Assembly: GCA_043228905.1 (NCBI GenBank)
Contig: JBHGNT010000004.1
Span: 18,786,001-18,850,000, forward strand
Direction of reading: 5' to 3'
Origin: Azolla caroliniana
Lineage: Eukaryota; Polypodiophyta
Length of the DNA stretch: 64,000 nucleotides
Of this stretch, positions 22,187 through 34,087 are shown piece after piece (the first letter of the stretch is position 1; each line of letters begins with the position of its first letter). The translations under genes and the position numbers were made by a program. The notes below the pieces were generated by a model. It ran no database searches. It was not told the DNA's origin and was given only the letters and a program-made list of their open reading frames with translations.

Positions 22187-23430
22187 GGTAAATCAAATTA
22201 TTGAGGACATGCTTCGAGCATACGTTGGTGCAAAACCAACAAAATGGGAACGTTATCTCCCAATTTTGGACTTTGTTTATAACAGCTCCACGCATACGTC
22301 AATGGGATATAGTCCTTTTATGTTGATGTTTGTTTTTCAGCCACGAGCCCCGATTGATGTTAATATACATCATGATGAGTTGCGAAGTACACAAAACTTT
22401 CTTCGGGATATGCAAGATATGTTGCATATTGCACAAGATAATATAAAAACAGCTCAAGATAGAGCGCGTTTTTACGCCGATCATAATAGGCAACCTCGTG
22501 TATTCAACCTTGGACAGAAGGTATTTTTACGTGTACCTCACAATTCTAAGACATTGTCTACAGGTAAGTGCGCTAAGTTAGCCCCACGGTTTTGTGGACC
22601 TTTTCAAGTCCTCAAACACATTGGTTCATCAGCCTATCGTCTCGCTCTTCCCGATGGCGTTGAAATTCATCCAGTTTTTCATGTAAGTCGTCTAAAAGAA
22701 CTTCTAGGTTCTAGCGATAGTATATTTACAGTAGAAACTCTTGTTACTTCTGAAGAATTATCTTCTAAACCACATGTACCAGAAATAATTCTCGATGTTA
22801 AAACAAAAAATCTGCGTACTAAAATAATTCGAGAATTTATAATTAAATGGATGGATAAATCTATCAAAGATGCCACATGGGAACGCAAAAATACTCTTAG
22901 AACTAACTTCCCTAACTTTCCATTGCAAGAGTGCAATGTTTTAAAGAGGGGGGAGTATGTTACGGGCATGACCATATAATATCCCGTGGTGAGAATTTAT
23001 CGTAGTATTTTATACACGTGGATAAGTGTGAGGGTTAAACGAGAGTGTAAAGAAGGGGAGGATTACTTTTAATCCTCGAGATTGAGACAACCCATTAGGC
23101 CAAGTGTGAACTTGCTTGGGGGCCTTGGCTATCGCTATAAATATGAGGCCTAACTACCTTCATTTCATCATATCTTGACTATGTCGAGACTCTGTTTCGT
23201 GGTGAGTCAACTCTTGTAGCGAGCGCGCCAGCACCAGGTACGACTCGACGCCATGGCGGTGGTATGGGACGTCGATTGAGGCTCGAGTCCGTCTCGATCC
23301 CTTCACTAATGGGTGGTCAGGTGGATCAACACCCTTCTTTCTCTCTCTCCTTTCTATCAATCTATCTTTTATCCTTATCATATGCTTACTTTAGATCATA
23401 ACTCTAACGCCATAGCTAACTAACTAGTTA
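22187..23430 (+). mobile_element. gypsy 3, 3' half: integrase C-terminus, chromodomain-like tail, 3' LTR
   Basis: The sequence enters the integrase at the residues following its catalytic Glu (RVNQIIEDMLRAYV) and reads openly to 22979. It includes NSSTHTSMGYSPF, the GPF/Y module (APRFCGPFQVLKHIG) and a chromodomain-like tail (FIIKWMDKSIKDATWE), the mark of chromoviruses. A polypurine tract (AAAGAGGGGGGAGTA, about 22943-22955) precedes the LTR start TGTTACGGGC at 22956. A TATA box (CTATAAATATGAG) lies near 23134. The LTR end is uncertain, between 23413 and 23431. It is probably the same element as the half at 14585-16152, with about 110 integrase codons missing between them. Confidence 0.8.
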
Positions 23431-23462
23431 CCAAATGATGTAGTAGTCTCAATAGTAGATTT

Positions 23463-23761
23463 TGTTGGGTATGTGAGGAAGAGTGAGAAACACACAAGAG
23501 GCACACACAAGAAGCTCAAACAAAGAAGCACTCACACAAGGAAGACAATGGCTGGAATAGCTCTCTCTATTGATGAATAATACAAAAACTAATAGGAGCT
23601 GAAATATATATCCCTAAGTACTAAGTACCACCACATATGAGTGACTCATGTATGTGGTAACATGGGGAAAAAACCTCTAGCCAGCACTAGAGTAAAAAGT
23701 GCCCATGTATAGGGAAAAATGGTTCACATCAAAGCTACTCGAGGAACACGTAAGTGTAACA
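23463..23761 (-). repeat. copia B 3' LTR (left on plus strand)
   Basis: The plus-strand reading starts TGTTGGGTATGTGAGG and ends GTGTAACA. Compared with the right copy it shows A/G, C/T and G/A differences near 23595, 23681 and 23699. Confidence 0.88.
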
Positions 23762-23807
23762 AACCCCCCTGGAGCGAATGATGTAAACATGTACAAGGAG
23801 TGACAGA

Positions 23808-24318
23808 TTAGCCCCCACAAGGCAATAAGCCTAAAGCTTTGCGAAAAGCGTCAAACTTTTCTCGTGGAAGAACTTTGGTGAATATGTCTGCCACATTATC
23901 TTGTGTAGGCACATATACCAAATCAATATCTCCTGCATGAAGGCACTCTCTCACATAGTGATAATGCACCTCGATATGTTTGGTCTGTGCATGAAATACG
24001 GGATTCCGTGCAACAGCCAATGCACTCTGACTATCTGTGAGAATTTGTGTAGCGACATCAATCTCCATGCAAAGATCCATCAAAAGGCGTCTTAGCCATA
24101 TACACTCCACTGTAGTTGTGAAAACTGCCCTGTACTCAGCTTCACAACTTGATGTCGCCACTGTAGGTTGCTTTTTACTCAACCAAGATATACATGAGTT
24201 TCCAAGGAAAAAGCAATTACCATTAGTGGACACGCGAGTATCGTAACAACCAACCCAATCACTATCTGTAAAAGCATGCAAGCACGACTGAGTATCTCTA
24301 CCATAAAAGAGACCCAAG
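23808..24318 (-). pseudogene. copia B RNase H
   Basis: The RNase H residues are intact: FTDSDWVGC, SSCEAEYRA and LTDSQSALAVA, followed by the usual copia tail KHIEVHYHYVRE and the terminal PCGG stop. It reads out of the inserted element at 24319. Without the RT palm it is not part of a working polyprotein. Confidence 0.85.
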
Positions 24319-24961
24319 TGAAAAGAGAGATGATGATAGAAAAGAGAGAGAAGGAAGATATAGAAACCCAAATCTACAAAGATATATTAATAAGGAGTGA
24401 TGATCATAGAAACAAGAGAAAGAAGATACATAAACTCAAGCCTACAAGGATGAATTGATCACTAGAAAAAACGCACTACATGAATAGGCAAGAAAAACCC
24501 CACAAGAAAAAGGCTCTTCCTTTCACCACCTCACTCTTCTTGCTTTATATGAAGTTCTCCTCTAGTAGATAAGTTTCGCTTGCTTTCTTTTCCACGCTTT
24601 TTTTAGAGCTTTTCCATCTCCTATTCATAGTTATGACACAACGATCTTCTAATCGTCATATCTCCCTCATCCATGCTCCAAATTTAGAGTTTTAAAAAGC
24701 TACGGATAGCTCTCTTCACAAACTTTCTAACCCATATTTACACGTGATATTTGGGTGTCAAACGAGAGATTTATGAGCATTTGTTTCTGACTGCGTTTTG
24801 GTGGTCTGCTTTTTCTCTTTTTAACTTTTCTCCATCTTTATTGCTTTTATTTGGACTTATCCACGAGATGTTAGTTCATGTCCTTGTCCTCCAAATGTGA
24901 ATCCTCCATACCTTATATTCTTTTAGTGTCCAATGGCTTGAATTCTAAAAACAGTTTCACA
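24319..24961 (-). repeat. TR-GAG 3' LTR
   Basis: The plus-strand reading starts TGAAAAGAGAGATGATG and ends CAGTTTCACA. The match to 26993-27635 is direct and almost identical. Confidence 0.92.
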
Positions 24962-25224
24962 TTTAGCCCTCCCCCTTGCTTCTTGGTGAACCATTTATGG
25001 TGAACCCTAAGCTACTAATAAAACTAAAGGTTCTCCTTCGCCTTATTCATGGCTATAGACAAAGAAGGAGAAAATGAATAGAAAAGAAACAAACTATGTG
25101 AGTAAAACCCCCACTAGTCGGTATGAAAAACCTTACACTTCTAAACACACACACACACACACATTGACAATTGCCATCACCAACTTTCTCCTTGTCAACA
25201 CAAAGAAAGAGGTTACCACAATTA

Positions 25225-26990
25225 CTATGTCTTTGTCAACTCTCGAAACACGAGTAGGATCATGCGATACATAGGTCTTGAGAGAAGTAAGCATATCAAC
25301 ATATGAATAAACCTTTCGAGCGAGCGAACCTTTTGCACAAATACCTTCAAAGCTTCGAGACTTGTCAGAATTGTCATATTTTGAATTATGTCAATCTTTG
25401 CTTCATCAACATGACTTTCTTCTTGGCACACCACATTCTCCACATTACCTTGTTTTGTATGTATGACCATTTCATCTAGAATCTCATCTCGAAAAGGAAG
25501 CAAAAATAAATCTCGTTTGGTTGAATCATTCAAGGATTGGAAGTTGACGTCTTTCTCCTTTGGAACCACGACAATAAGTGAGACAAACTTCAAATCCTCC
25601 AACTTGATGTGGTGCTTGATGCCTTCTACTCTTATCTGTAAATAGTCATTTATGAATAACTTTGCAAACTTAAAAAAGAGAGAAATAAACCTTAGATCCT
25701 CTTCTCCTTGGACATCGTTTGAAATCATCTTCTTTTTCCCCTTTAGGGTGATAATACTTTTCTCTTCAATGACTTCTTCTTCCTCCTTAGACACCATGTG
25801 GAATGATTTGTTTTCCCTATCCCACGAATATTCATCAATTGTTATGCTTTCCTCTTCTTGCTTGCCAATGTCGATAGATGATTCCTTCTCCTTTATACAT
25901 TTGATTAGTTGTGGTGGATCCTTTGATGGTGATAAGTTAATGATACTCCAATCATGCATTGCAAGTAATTCTCTTTGCTCTTGATCAAATTGTTGTTGAA
26001 GAGTTGATGCCCACATAATTTTGTTGCTACTCAATGCAAATGCAAAACATAAATCATGCACGAACACCTTCATACACTGCAACTTGGCACTTACCAATGC
26101 TTCCTTACACGCATTGATCTCCAAAAGCCAATCTCCAGCTATCACTTCTAGGTTACCTTCTTCATCTTGCAACTTCGTTGTGGGTACTTCACCATCAACA
26201 ACTTCTTTTGTCATATCTTCCATTTCATCTTGCACATATTCATCATCAACCACCATATCACTTGTTGTATCAATAATGTCCTCAACATGATGTACATTGG
26301 CATCACCATCCATAACTTCGCTTCTCATAACTATCTCCTTAGATTCGTCTTTCACATCATCATTCTTTATATCATGGTTGTCCTCATGAACTAGATGGGG
26401 GAACTCCACATTCATCACCTCTTCTTCATTGTCTCTGGAATCACCTTCATAGACATCATTATAACTCCAAAAATTAGAATAATGATATGAGGGAACCTGT
26501 TGAATCGGACATTGCAAGTATGTTGGTTGTTGGCTCATGACCGATCCACAATTATTATAGCTTGGATTTATGGTATATGACGCCGATACTCCATATGCTT
26601 CACCGAATAACAACTTCTTCAATTGTTGATCATAACTTTGACATACTCGAAGCAAATCATGGAAAGACCTTGGGTACTTCATATGCACTTCATATTGAAA
26701 ATATGGATCTAGCCCTGCTTTGAATCTTTCCATCTTGAAGTATACATCTTCAACGCCTCCAACAAGTCCAATCCAAGTGGACCATATATCCAAAAACGTC
26801 TTCTCATACTCGAGGTAGCACATTGGTGAAACCATACGCAATTGGAAAAGTTCTCTTCGTAGATCTGTCGCATCGCGAACTCCATATCGTGCCATTAGTT
26901 TGATGATGAATCGGTAGATCCAACCATCAATTAGTGGACAACCGTTCCTCCCGTTATACAGAAAGGATCGGCCCTCCCTGGAGCGCCAAA
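25225..26990 (-). CDS. gag-only protein of the TR-GAG element
   Basis: The open reading frame spans the whole internal region; its 5' extension into the LTR is not meaningful. The N-terminal 150 residues match the retrotransposon gag capsid fold (YRFIIKLMARYG, YEKTFLDIWSTW, FKAGLDPYFQYEV, LLRVCQSYDQQL). The rest is a long acidic, Asp/Glu/Val-rich region without zinc knuckle, protease or RT. The frame is intact over about 590 codons, which suggests recent or continuing selection, or simply youth. The start is unclear: the first in-frame ATG inside the internal region is uncertain, so I give only the extent. Confidence 0.78.
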
Positions 26991-26992
26991 AA

Positions 26993-27635
26993 TGAAAAGA
27001 GAGATGATGATAGAAAAGAGAGAGAAGGAAGATATAGAAACCCAAATCTACAAAGATATATTAATAAGGAGTGATGATCATAGAAACAAGAGAAAGAAGA
27101 TACATAAACTCAAGCCTACAAGGATGAATTGATCACTAGAAAAAACGCACTACATGAATAGGCAAGAAAAACCCCACAAGAAAAAGGCTCTTCCTTTCAC
27201 CACCTCACTCTTCTTGCTTTATATGAAGTTCTCCTCTAGTAGATAAGTTTCGCTTGCTTTCTTTTCCACGCTTTTTTTAGAGCTTTTCCATCTCCTATTC
27301 ATAGTTATGACACAACGATCTTCTAATCGTCATATCTCCCTCATCCATGCTCCAAATTTAGAGTTTTAAAAAGCTACGGATAGCTCTCTTCACAAACTTT
27401 CTAACCCATATTTACACGTGATATTTGGGTGTCAAACGAGAGAGTTATGAGCATTTGTTTTTTACTGCGTTTTGGTGGTCTGCTTTTTCTCTTTTTAACT
27501 TTTCTCCATCTTTATTGCTTTTATTTGGACTTATCCACGAGATGTTAGTTCATGTCCTTGTCCTCCAAATGTGAATCCTCCATACCTTATATTCTTTTAG
27601 TGTCCAATGGCTTGAATTCTAAAAACAGTTTCACA
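26993..27635 (-). repeat. TR-GAG 5' LTR
   Basis: Same 643-bp sequence as the left copy, flanked by the second TSD CCAAG at 27636. The primer site lies just left of 26993. Confidence 0.92.
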
Positions 27636-27723
27636 CCAAGCTCAAAGTGCCTCTAAGATATCTAAGCACACGTTTCACTGCTTGCCAATGCTTAGTGCCA
27701 GGGCTATGCATGAATCAACTCAA

Positions 27724-28863
27724 CTAGGAGACTGCATACTGTATATCCGTCCTTGTATTGCATGCATATATAAGAAATCCCACTACTTGTTGATAAAGAG
27801 AAGTATCAAATGCATCACGAGAATCCTCAGCAGCCAATGCGACCACAGTACGAATGGTAGTCATGCGTGAAGTAGGTGCAAAAGTTTCCTCATAATCAAT
27901 GCCATATTGTTGTGCGTATCCTTTGACAACCAATCTAGCTTTGTAGCGATCAATACTACCATCGGACTTTCGTTTAATCTTGTAAACCCACTTAGTACCA
28001 ATCACATTCTTTCCTTTTGGCAATTCACATAACTCCCAAGTACCATTCTTATGAATGGAATCCATTTCTGATTGCATAGCACTCATCCAATGAGGATCAT
28101 CACATGCATCTTCAAAAGTAAGTGGCTCCTCATTACATGCTATTGCAACAATAGAATAATCCACAAAATTACTTGATGCATGGCGAGAGCTTGATCTTGT
28201 TTTACCAAGTAAAGGTGCACTCAATTTGCTATCTCGCAAAGTTTGTTTCAGCCACCTCGGCATAGTTTGTGACCTCTCAATAGCCATACGTTCATTATGT
28301 AATACATCTTCAATATGTACATCATGTGTGGGCTGAATTTCATGCTCATTTTCAGCCACATTTTGTTGCAAATGTTCAGCCATATTTGGTTGGACATTTT
28401 GTGCATTTTCAAAACTCATTTGCTGGAAATTTTCATCCCTTTGAAACTCACTTGGCTGGTCTACATGTCCATGGTCAAGCGCACCACTTTGGAACAAAGG
28501 CATGAGTGTATCAAACACATCTTGTGAGTTAACTGTTGGGTGTTTTTTGCATTCAAGAAAAGGGAAAGATGAATTTTCAGCAAATACCACATCTCGACTC
28601 ACAATAATTGTGTCCCTCAATGGATGATACAAACGATATCCCTTACTTTCAGCACTATAACCAAAAAATATGCATTTCTTTGCCTTGTCATCAAGTTTGT
28701 GACGTTGTTGTGATGACACAAGAGCATATGCCAAACAACCAAACACACGCATATGACTAACCATAGGTTTATGTCCATTCCAAGCCTCATATGGCGTAAT
28801 GACTCTCAACGCTTTTGTAGGGCAATGATTCAACACATAATTTGCACACATAACCGCTTCCAT
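27724..28863 (-). pseudogene. copia B post-integrase linker and internally deleted RT
   Basis: The frame carries VFGCLAYAL and FFGYSAESKGYR, a low-complexity Gln/Glu linker, and then RT blocks TKWVYKIKRKSDGS, KARLVVKGYAQ and FAPTSRMTTIR. Directly after VVALAAE the sequence jumps in frame to FDTSLYQQVVG, which lies far beyond the YVDD box. The RT palm, about 200 residues, is thus deleted and the enzyme cannot work. Codons to the TR-GAG insertion point at 27640 continue in another phase. Confidence 0.87.
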
Positions 28864-29516
28864 CCAAAACTTGTTAGGAAGCTGCTTTCCTTTAACCTAC
28901 ATCGTGCCATCTCTAAGAGTGTTCTATTTTTGTGCTCTGCAACACCATTTTGTTGAGGTGTATATGGCACCGTACATTGATGTAAAATACCTCTTTCACA
29001 AAGAAAAGCATTAAACTCATGTGACATATATTCGCCACCACGATCCGTGCGTAGAGTCAAGAGCTTATTTGCGGAAAAAACTTCAGTCATAGCTAAAAAT
29101 GATTTGAAGCAAGAAAAAACTTCATTCTTTGCTTTCATAGGATACACCCATGTATGACGAGTAGCATCATCAATGAAGGTAACAAAATATACAGGCTTTC
29201 CAAAAGATGGAGTCTTTACAGGACCACACACATCACTATGAACAAGTTGTAATTTTCTTGTAGTGTGTGTATGACTATCTTTTGGAAAAGAAGCATGATG
29301 CATTTTTCCAAGAATGCAACCTTCACATGCATGTTTTTCAATGGACTCAAGTGTAGGCAACCCAATAACCATATCCTTCTTTTGCAAGTGAAGCAAACAA
29401 TTGAAGTTCAAGTGACCAAAACGAGCATGCCAAACCTCCATTTCAGCCATGGAAGAAGTATGGACAACCAAGGCATTTAGAGAGGCCCTCTTGTATGTAT
29501 CCACAAGCCATTGCAT
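28830..29516 (-). pseudogene. copia B integrase
   Basis: The HHCC finger (WHARFGHLN, CEGCILGK) and the D-D-E triad (VHSDVCGP, LRTDRGGEY, PQQNGVAEHK) are all present. The frame ends near 28850 by a one-frame slip, and the C-terminal block continues in the next frame. Confidence 0.87.
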
Positions 29517-30667
29517 AATGTACCGGACATCACGATAACATCTCCATTGCTATAATCGTGAACCATGCACTTATCATCAACAAAATGTACATGAAGTCCG
29601 GCTTTGGCAATCAAAGGAACCGAAATTAAGTTCTTCTTGATACTGGGCACATACAATACATTCTTTAAGATGACAACACCTCCTTTTGTAGCCGAAAGCT
29701 CAATTTCTCCTACTCCAATGATAGGATAAGAGGCATTGTTTGCACACACCACATGTCCACCTTTGGGTGCATCTTTCAAGGATGCAAAGAAACTTTTGCA
29801 TGAAGTAATGTGCTTTGAAGCACCACTATCAAAGAACCAATCCGAATCAATCTCACTTACAACCATACATTTAGAGTGCAATGATGCATCATAAAGATAT
29901 GTAACAACACATGCCCAATAATCTTGGGCCATGTTGGCCTCATCACTCTTTGCACTTGAAACATTTTTAGAAATGGTCATGCCGGATTCCTTCTTCTTCT
30001 CATTGCGCTTAACAAGATTTCTACACTCTTCAATCATATGGCCAACCTTTCGACAATATTTGAATCTCTTCTTCTTTTGCAAATCACCATCATTAGAGGA
30101 ATAAGTGAAACAGGGAGGTTGAGGCTTTGGTTTTGAAGAAGCAAAAGCTGAACCATGCTTGCTTTTTCCTTTTTGTGAGATAGCAAGTGCTTGTGTTCCC
30201 TCTATCAAACCACTTCTATTCACTCTAGATTGTTCTTCTTGCAAAAGAAGAGACACAACCTCATCAAATGCATACATATCGGTATTCCCTTTTGCAACCA
30301 AACGAATAGTAGTAGCAAAGCTTTGAAAAGATTCGGGTAATCCTTTCAACAACGTAGAGACAAGTGATGTATTCGAAATGATTTCATCAATGTTTGCCAA
30401 TTGCTCTTTAAAATCTTTGATGCATGTCACATACACATCTATCGACTCATTTTCAGCCATATATACATCCTCAAGTTGCTTTCTCAAATATGCAACACGT
30501 GCTTCGTTACGCACGGCATACAACGAAGCAAGAGTGTCCCATGCTTGTTTGGACGTAGAGCATGACCGAATATGTGGAACTATATGACGCTTCACAGAAA
30601 GTGCAATCAATGCATGAGCTTGAGCATCTTTTCCATCCCATCTAAGTTTCTCTTGTGTGGGTGGCAT
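29477..30667 (-). pseudogene. copia B gag and protease
   Basis: A 396-codon reading frame. It has a UBN2-type copia gag (SCSTSKQAWDTLASLY), a zinc knuckle whose first Cys is lost (RFKYCRKVGHMIEEC, Phe for Cys) and the protease motif WFFDSGASKHITS. It ends by frameshift at the gag-pre-integrase boundary. Immediately 5' (30668-30807) the gag continues in a different frame, so the first part is also broken. Confidence 0.85.
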
Positions 30668-31164
30668 AAGTCACTATACTCGAAGATGAACCTGTATCTG
30701 TGATAGTAGATTGTGAAGTAGTAGGATCGGCGGGGCGCCGATCTACATCTACCACTATGTTCCATAGTTGTTTGGCAATAAGAACATGTTTCATCATGTA
30801 GGATCACATTGGATAGTTAGTCCCATCAAGCTTATCTTCAGCTTGAAGCATGCCAAACAAGTCACCATTGTTTGCCATTTTACCAAAGAACAAGAAAGTA
30901 GCAAAATCTTACCTCAACAAAATCTGAAATGAGTGCTGAAAATGCAGCTCACAAACTATCACGGATGGCGATTTTGACTACACGAACGGCTTCGGAATGG
31001 GGGTAAAACAATAGGGCACCTGTTGAAAATGAGCTCCAAGTGCTGAAATACACTTCTCTATATTCGGAAGTTGATTTGCACAGTAAAAAGTGTGCGCGCG
31101 CCGCATTGCCGCGACGCGGACAACCGAAGATGGAGAGGATGAAGAACTTGGCTCTGATACCATA

Positions 31165-31462
31165 GTTGGGTATGTGAGGAAGAGTGAGAAACACACAAGA
31201 GGCACACACAAGAAGCTCAAACAAAGAAGCACTCACACAAGGAAGACAATGGCTGGAATAGCTCTCTCTATTGATGAATAATACAAAAACTAATAGAAGC
31301 TGAAATATATATCCCTAAGTACTAAGTACCACCACATATGAGTGACTCATGTATGTGGTAACATGGGGAAAAAACCTCTAGCTAGCACTAGAGTAAAAAA
31401 TGCCCATGTATAGGGAAAAATGGTTCACATCAAAGCTACTCGAGGAACACGTAAGTGTAACA
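31165..31462 (-). repeat. copia B 5' LTR (right on plus strand)
   Basis: It begins GTTGGGTATGTG. The expected initial T is not present, since the flanking bases read CATA. It ends GTGTAACA before the target duplicate GATTT. The adjoining GGCTCTGATACCA is the reverse complement of the tRNA-Met primer site. Confidence 0.88.
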
Positions 31463-32322
31463 GATTTCGCAGAGAATTATACTTTCAAGAAACAGAATGA
31501 AATCCAATCCATGCATTGGTGTTTAGTGCAAGTAACCATTTTTGTGCATACAACATATTTTCGAGTTTAAGGTGATGTTAAGAAAGTAATTCATTTTTTT
31601 ATTTCTGATGATAAGAAGCATGATACCTTGTTTGTCTAACACTGTTTTAAGTTACATTGGCAATGGTTATTATGTCAACATTTGGAGCTTACTCAACATT
31701 GGGTCTGGTTTGACGGAGCTGTGTAACAATTCAAGGATAGACGTCTGTTTTATTTTGTTGGCGGGTATCTTTCTGTAATAGGGTTGGAGATGAGATGGAA
31801 TTTTTTTGGGTTTGGCCATGGTAAAGGTGAACATGATGGAGCAAGTGCAGTTATAAAGTGGGCACTTACCCATGAAAAGCTAAAGGCAGATGGTGTGCAT
31901 ATGAATTATGCAGCACATGTAGTCGAATTTTTAAGAGCTAATATGTAAATGCAGAAGAAGACAATTCAGAGGGTGTTGATTACTATATATTGAAGTGCAA
32001 GGATTATAAACAATGTGCAACGCAGAATATTGCAGGTGCTTGGGAAAATTTTGTATCTGCTGGGACATTCTACATCAAAGGTATTTTTTATGCAAGACTA
32101 GATTATTACGATTATGTGTATAGGCTTTTAGAAGACAAACCAGTAGCTTACATGTACTCTCATTTGGTCAGGTGCATCAACGTCCCGATGTCGCAATACA
32201 ATAGTTGCTCAGGTTTATACACATTTAGTGCTAATGTGTATGAATGCATTTACAATAGTATGCCATGGAATTTGTGGCTACAAGGAGATCATACCAGTTT
32301 TCTTGTAAAGTGGACAAAGTAG

Positions 32323-32913
32323 TTGTATTGCAAAAAAACAGTTTAATCAAATAATTTGGTAGACTGTCTTCTTTCTGATATACAATTTTCTTTTTGTTAT
32401 TGTTTGTTAATAAAATCATTTGGGAGTCTTCTTTTTTATATACAGTCTTCTTTATGTTCTTCTTTCTTAATAAAATCATGTATGTTTAATAAAAAACAGT
32501 TTAATAAAATTGTGTGTCTTTTTTATATACAGTCTTCTTTGTGTTCTTCTATCTTAAAGAAAAGTTTAATAAAATCGTTTGGGAGTCTTCTTTCTGTTCT
32601 TGTTTGTTAATAAAATCAACTCTGTTAAATGTGTATTGATTGTCAATTATACTCTCAGTTTTACTTATTGCAACTTTCGATTTTAGTCTGTTCAATGTGC
32701 ATAATGACGATTATACTGTCTGGAATACATTTTGGCAATAGTTTTTTTACTCTCAAGTGAACCATGTACAAGTTCAAACAGTTTGTCATTATGAGAACAA
32801 CTAGCAGCATGAAATCAGCTATCAATGACCTATTTTAAAATTACATAGTAGATTATTTACTCAAAACAAGTGATTTCATTCTACATTGATTAATCTGTCA
32901 TCAATTTACATAT
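32323..32913. other. gap between convergent decayed genes
   Basis: Low-complexity T-rich sequence in which a segment like TTCTTTxTGTTCTTxTTTxTTAATAAAATC recurs about four to five times (32370-32620). It may hold the 3' ends of the two converging transcripts, since several AATAAA-like signals occur. No ORF is supported. Confidence 0.5.
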
Positions 32914-33609
32914 TTATAATACACCATTGGCAATGTCTACAAAGCGCCTATAAATAACTAAGCTCTTGTTGGTCAATGGAACTTCTCTACATATGTGATC
33001 TGCATACCGAGCTCGGTATGGTGTCCACAACCATGCAATTAGTTGGCAGCTCAATGTTTTCACCAAGTAGTTATCAAGCATTTCATCAAGTATAATGAGA
33101 TAGGATCTACGAAGGTTGTAGTAATGTCGGAAATGTTTTGTATCCACAATCAACGTATTTTCGGCATTATATTCGGGCCAGGTATATGCCAAAAATCAGA
33201 AAGTCTTTTGAATCTTGCAATATACTGTTGTTCACATCGTTCTCGTGTCCACTGACCCTTGAAGTGTTGTCGCCACTTTGGAAAGAATCTTTCTACACAC
33301 TTCCATGCATCTAAACGTGGTTTCTCACTCCAAATAAACAAATCAAAGTATTGCATAACCCACTCTAGAAATTGATCTGCGCCCCTCCTTGGTGTCATAT
33401 ATCGCACACTCATGAAGACTTTTTCAAGCACCAAGATCAAGGCTCTTCGTTCGTCTTCTAATGGTTTAGGTTTCCATTCTTGCAACCGAGCCTCTGTTAC
33501 ACCAAGTATTGGTAGCACATGATCAATTTCAATCAACTCAGGTTTTGTCAACACAATTGTTGTCCTTTTCCTCTTCAAACCCTTGGTCGACTGTGTCTTT
33601 AGGTCCAAC

Positions 33610-33894
33610 TGTTGGAAGCAATGTCGTCTGTGCGGAAGATCTTGAAGCACTCGATTCCTGTTTATTCTCCTGCGTATGACAGAATGTAGGTCGTTGCACA
33701 GAGAGAGAGAGAGAGAGAGACACACAAAAGAGTTTCTTATTTCATAAAGCAACCATACAACAACCAACCCCACAAAGAGGTTACAAGGTCACTATATATA
33801 GTGACTGACTTAGGGCAACTACCCTTTATGCTAATTACACAAATGGCCAAAACGGGATAGTGTGAATACGTCCATTATACACATGTATTCGACA
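33610..33894 (-). repeat. copia C 3' LTR
   Basis: The plus-strand reading is TGTTGGAAGCAATGTCG to TATTCGACA, with a (GA)n tract at about 33699-33720. The TSD CCAAC is directly to the left. Confidence 0.95.
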
Positions 33895-34087
33895 CTCCCC
33901 CGTAATGGGCGTATACATGGGTTATCTAAGATTACAGGTATAGACTTAGGTTCTCGGACATATCAGCTTTGTTCGAGTCGGCAGGGTCCGAAGGCAGAAG
34001 ACCGAACTGGTCGGGTCGGAACAGTTGAAGCCGATCATTAAGGAACTGATGTCGGTTGTCGGGAACCATCCTGCTCTGTGTCCGGCT

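Larger units (their letters stand above)
24319..27635 (-). mobile_element. TR-GAG type non-autonomous LTR element nested in copia B
   Basis: The element has 643-bp LTRs at 24319-24961 and 26993-27635 with about three differences, and a perfect TSD CCAAG (24314-24318 and 27636-27640). On the minus strand a primer site (TTTGGCGCTCC...) follows the 5' LTR, and a purine tract (GCAAGGGGGAGGG, about 24968-24980) precedes the 3' LTR. The only coding capacity is a gag-like protein. It needs proteins from a related gypsy element to move. Its insertion into copia B and its high LTR identity make it among the youngest events here. Confidence 0.92.
23463..31462 (-). mobile_element. copia B, non-autonomous Ty1/copia element carrying a nested GAG-only element
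   Basis: LTRs at 23463-23761 and 31165-31462 differ at only about three positions (about 1%), and GATT is repeated at both edges. On the minus strand the primer binding site TGGTATCAGAGCC (initiator tRNA-Met type) follows the right LTR. The polypurine tract CCAGGGGGGTT precedes the left LTR. Gag, protease, integrase, partial RT and RNase H are present. The RT has lost its central part, including the YVDD box. The element at 24319-27635 is inserted between RT and RNase H. Confidence 0.93.
23432..32322 (+). pseudogene. decayed gene with transposase-like D-G-A / G-H-G-K-G module, split by copia B
   Basis: Coding similarity starts at 23432 (PNDVVVSIVDFAENY across the insertion site) and continues at 31463 with QNEIQSMHW. 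Further on, in shifting frames, come HWVWFDGAV..QFK (about 31693-31730) and WNFFGFGHGKGEHDGAS (about 31798-31848), and finally an open C-terminal stretch, 31990-32322. The combination of DFAEN, QSxHW, DGA-QFK and FFG-x-GHGKG-x-x-DG is shared, from memory, by many uncharacterised repeat-family proteins in animals and plants. It may be a divergent DDE nuclease. Stops at several points and frameshifts make it a pseudogene. The N-terminal part is not visible in the window. Confidence 0.6.
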
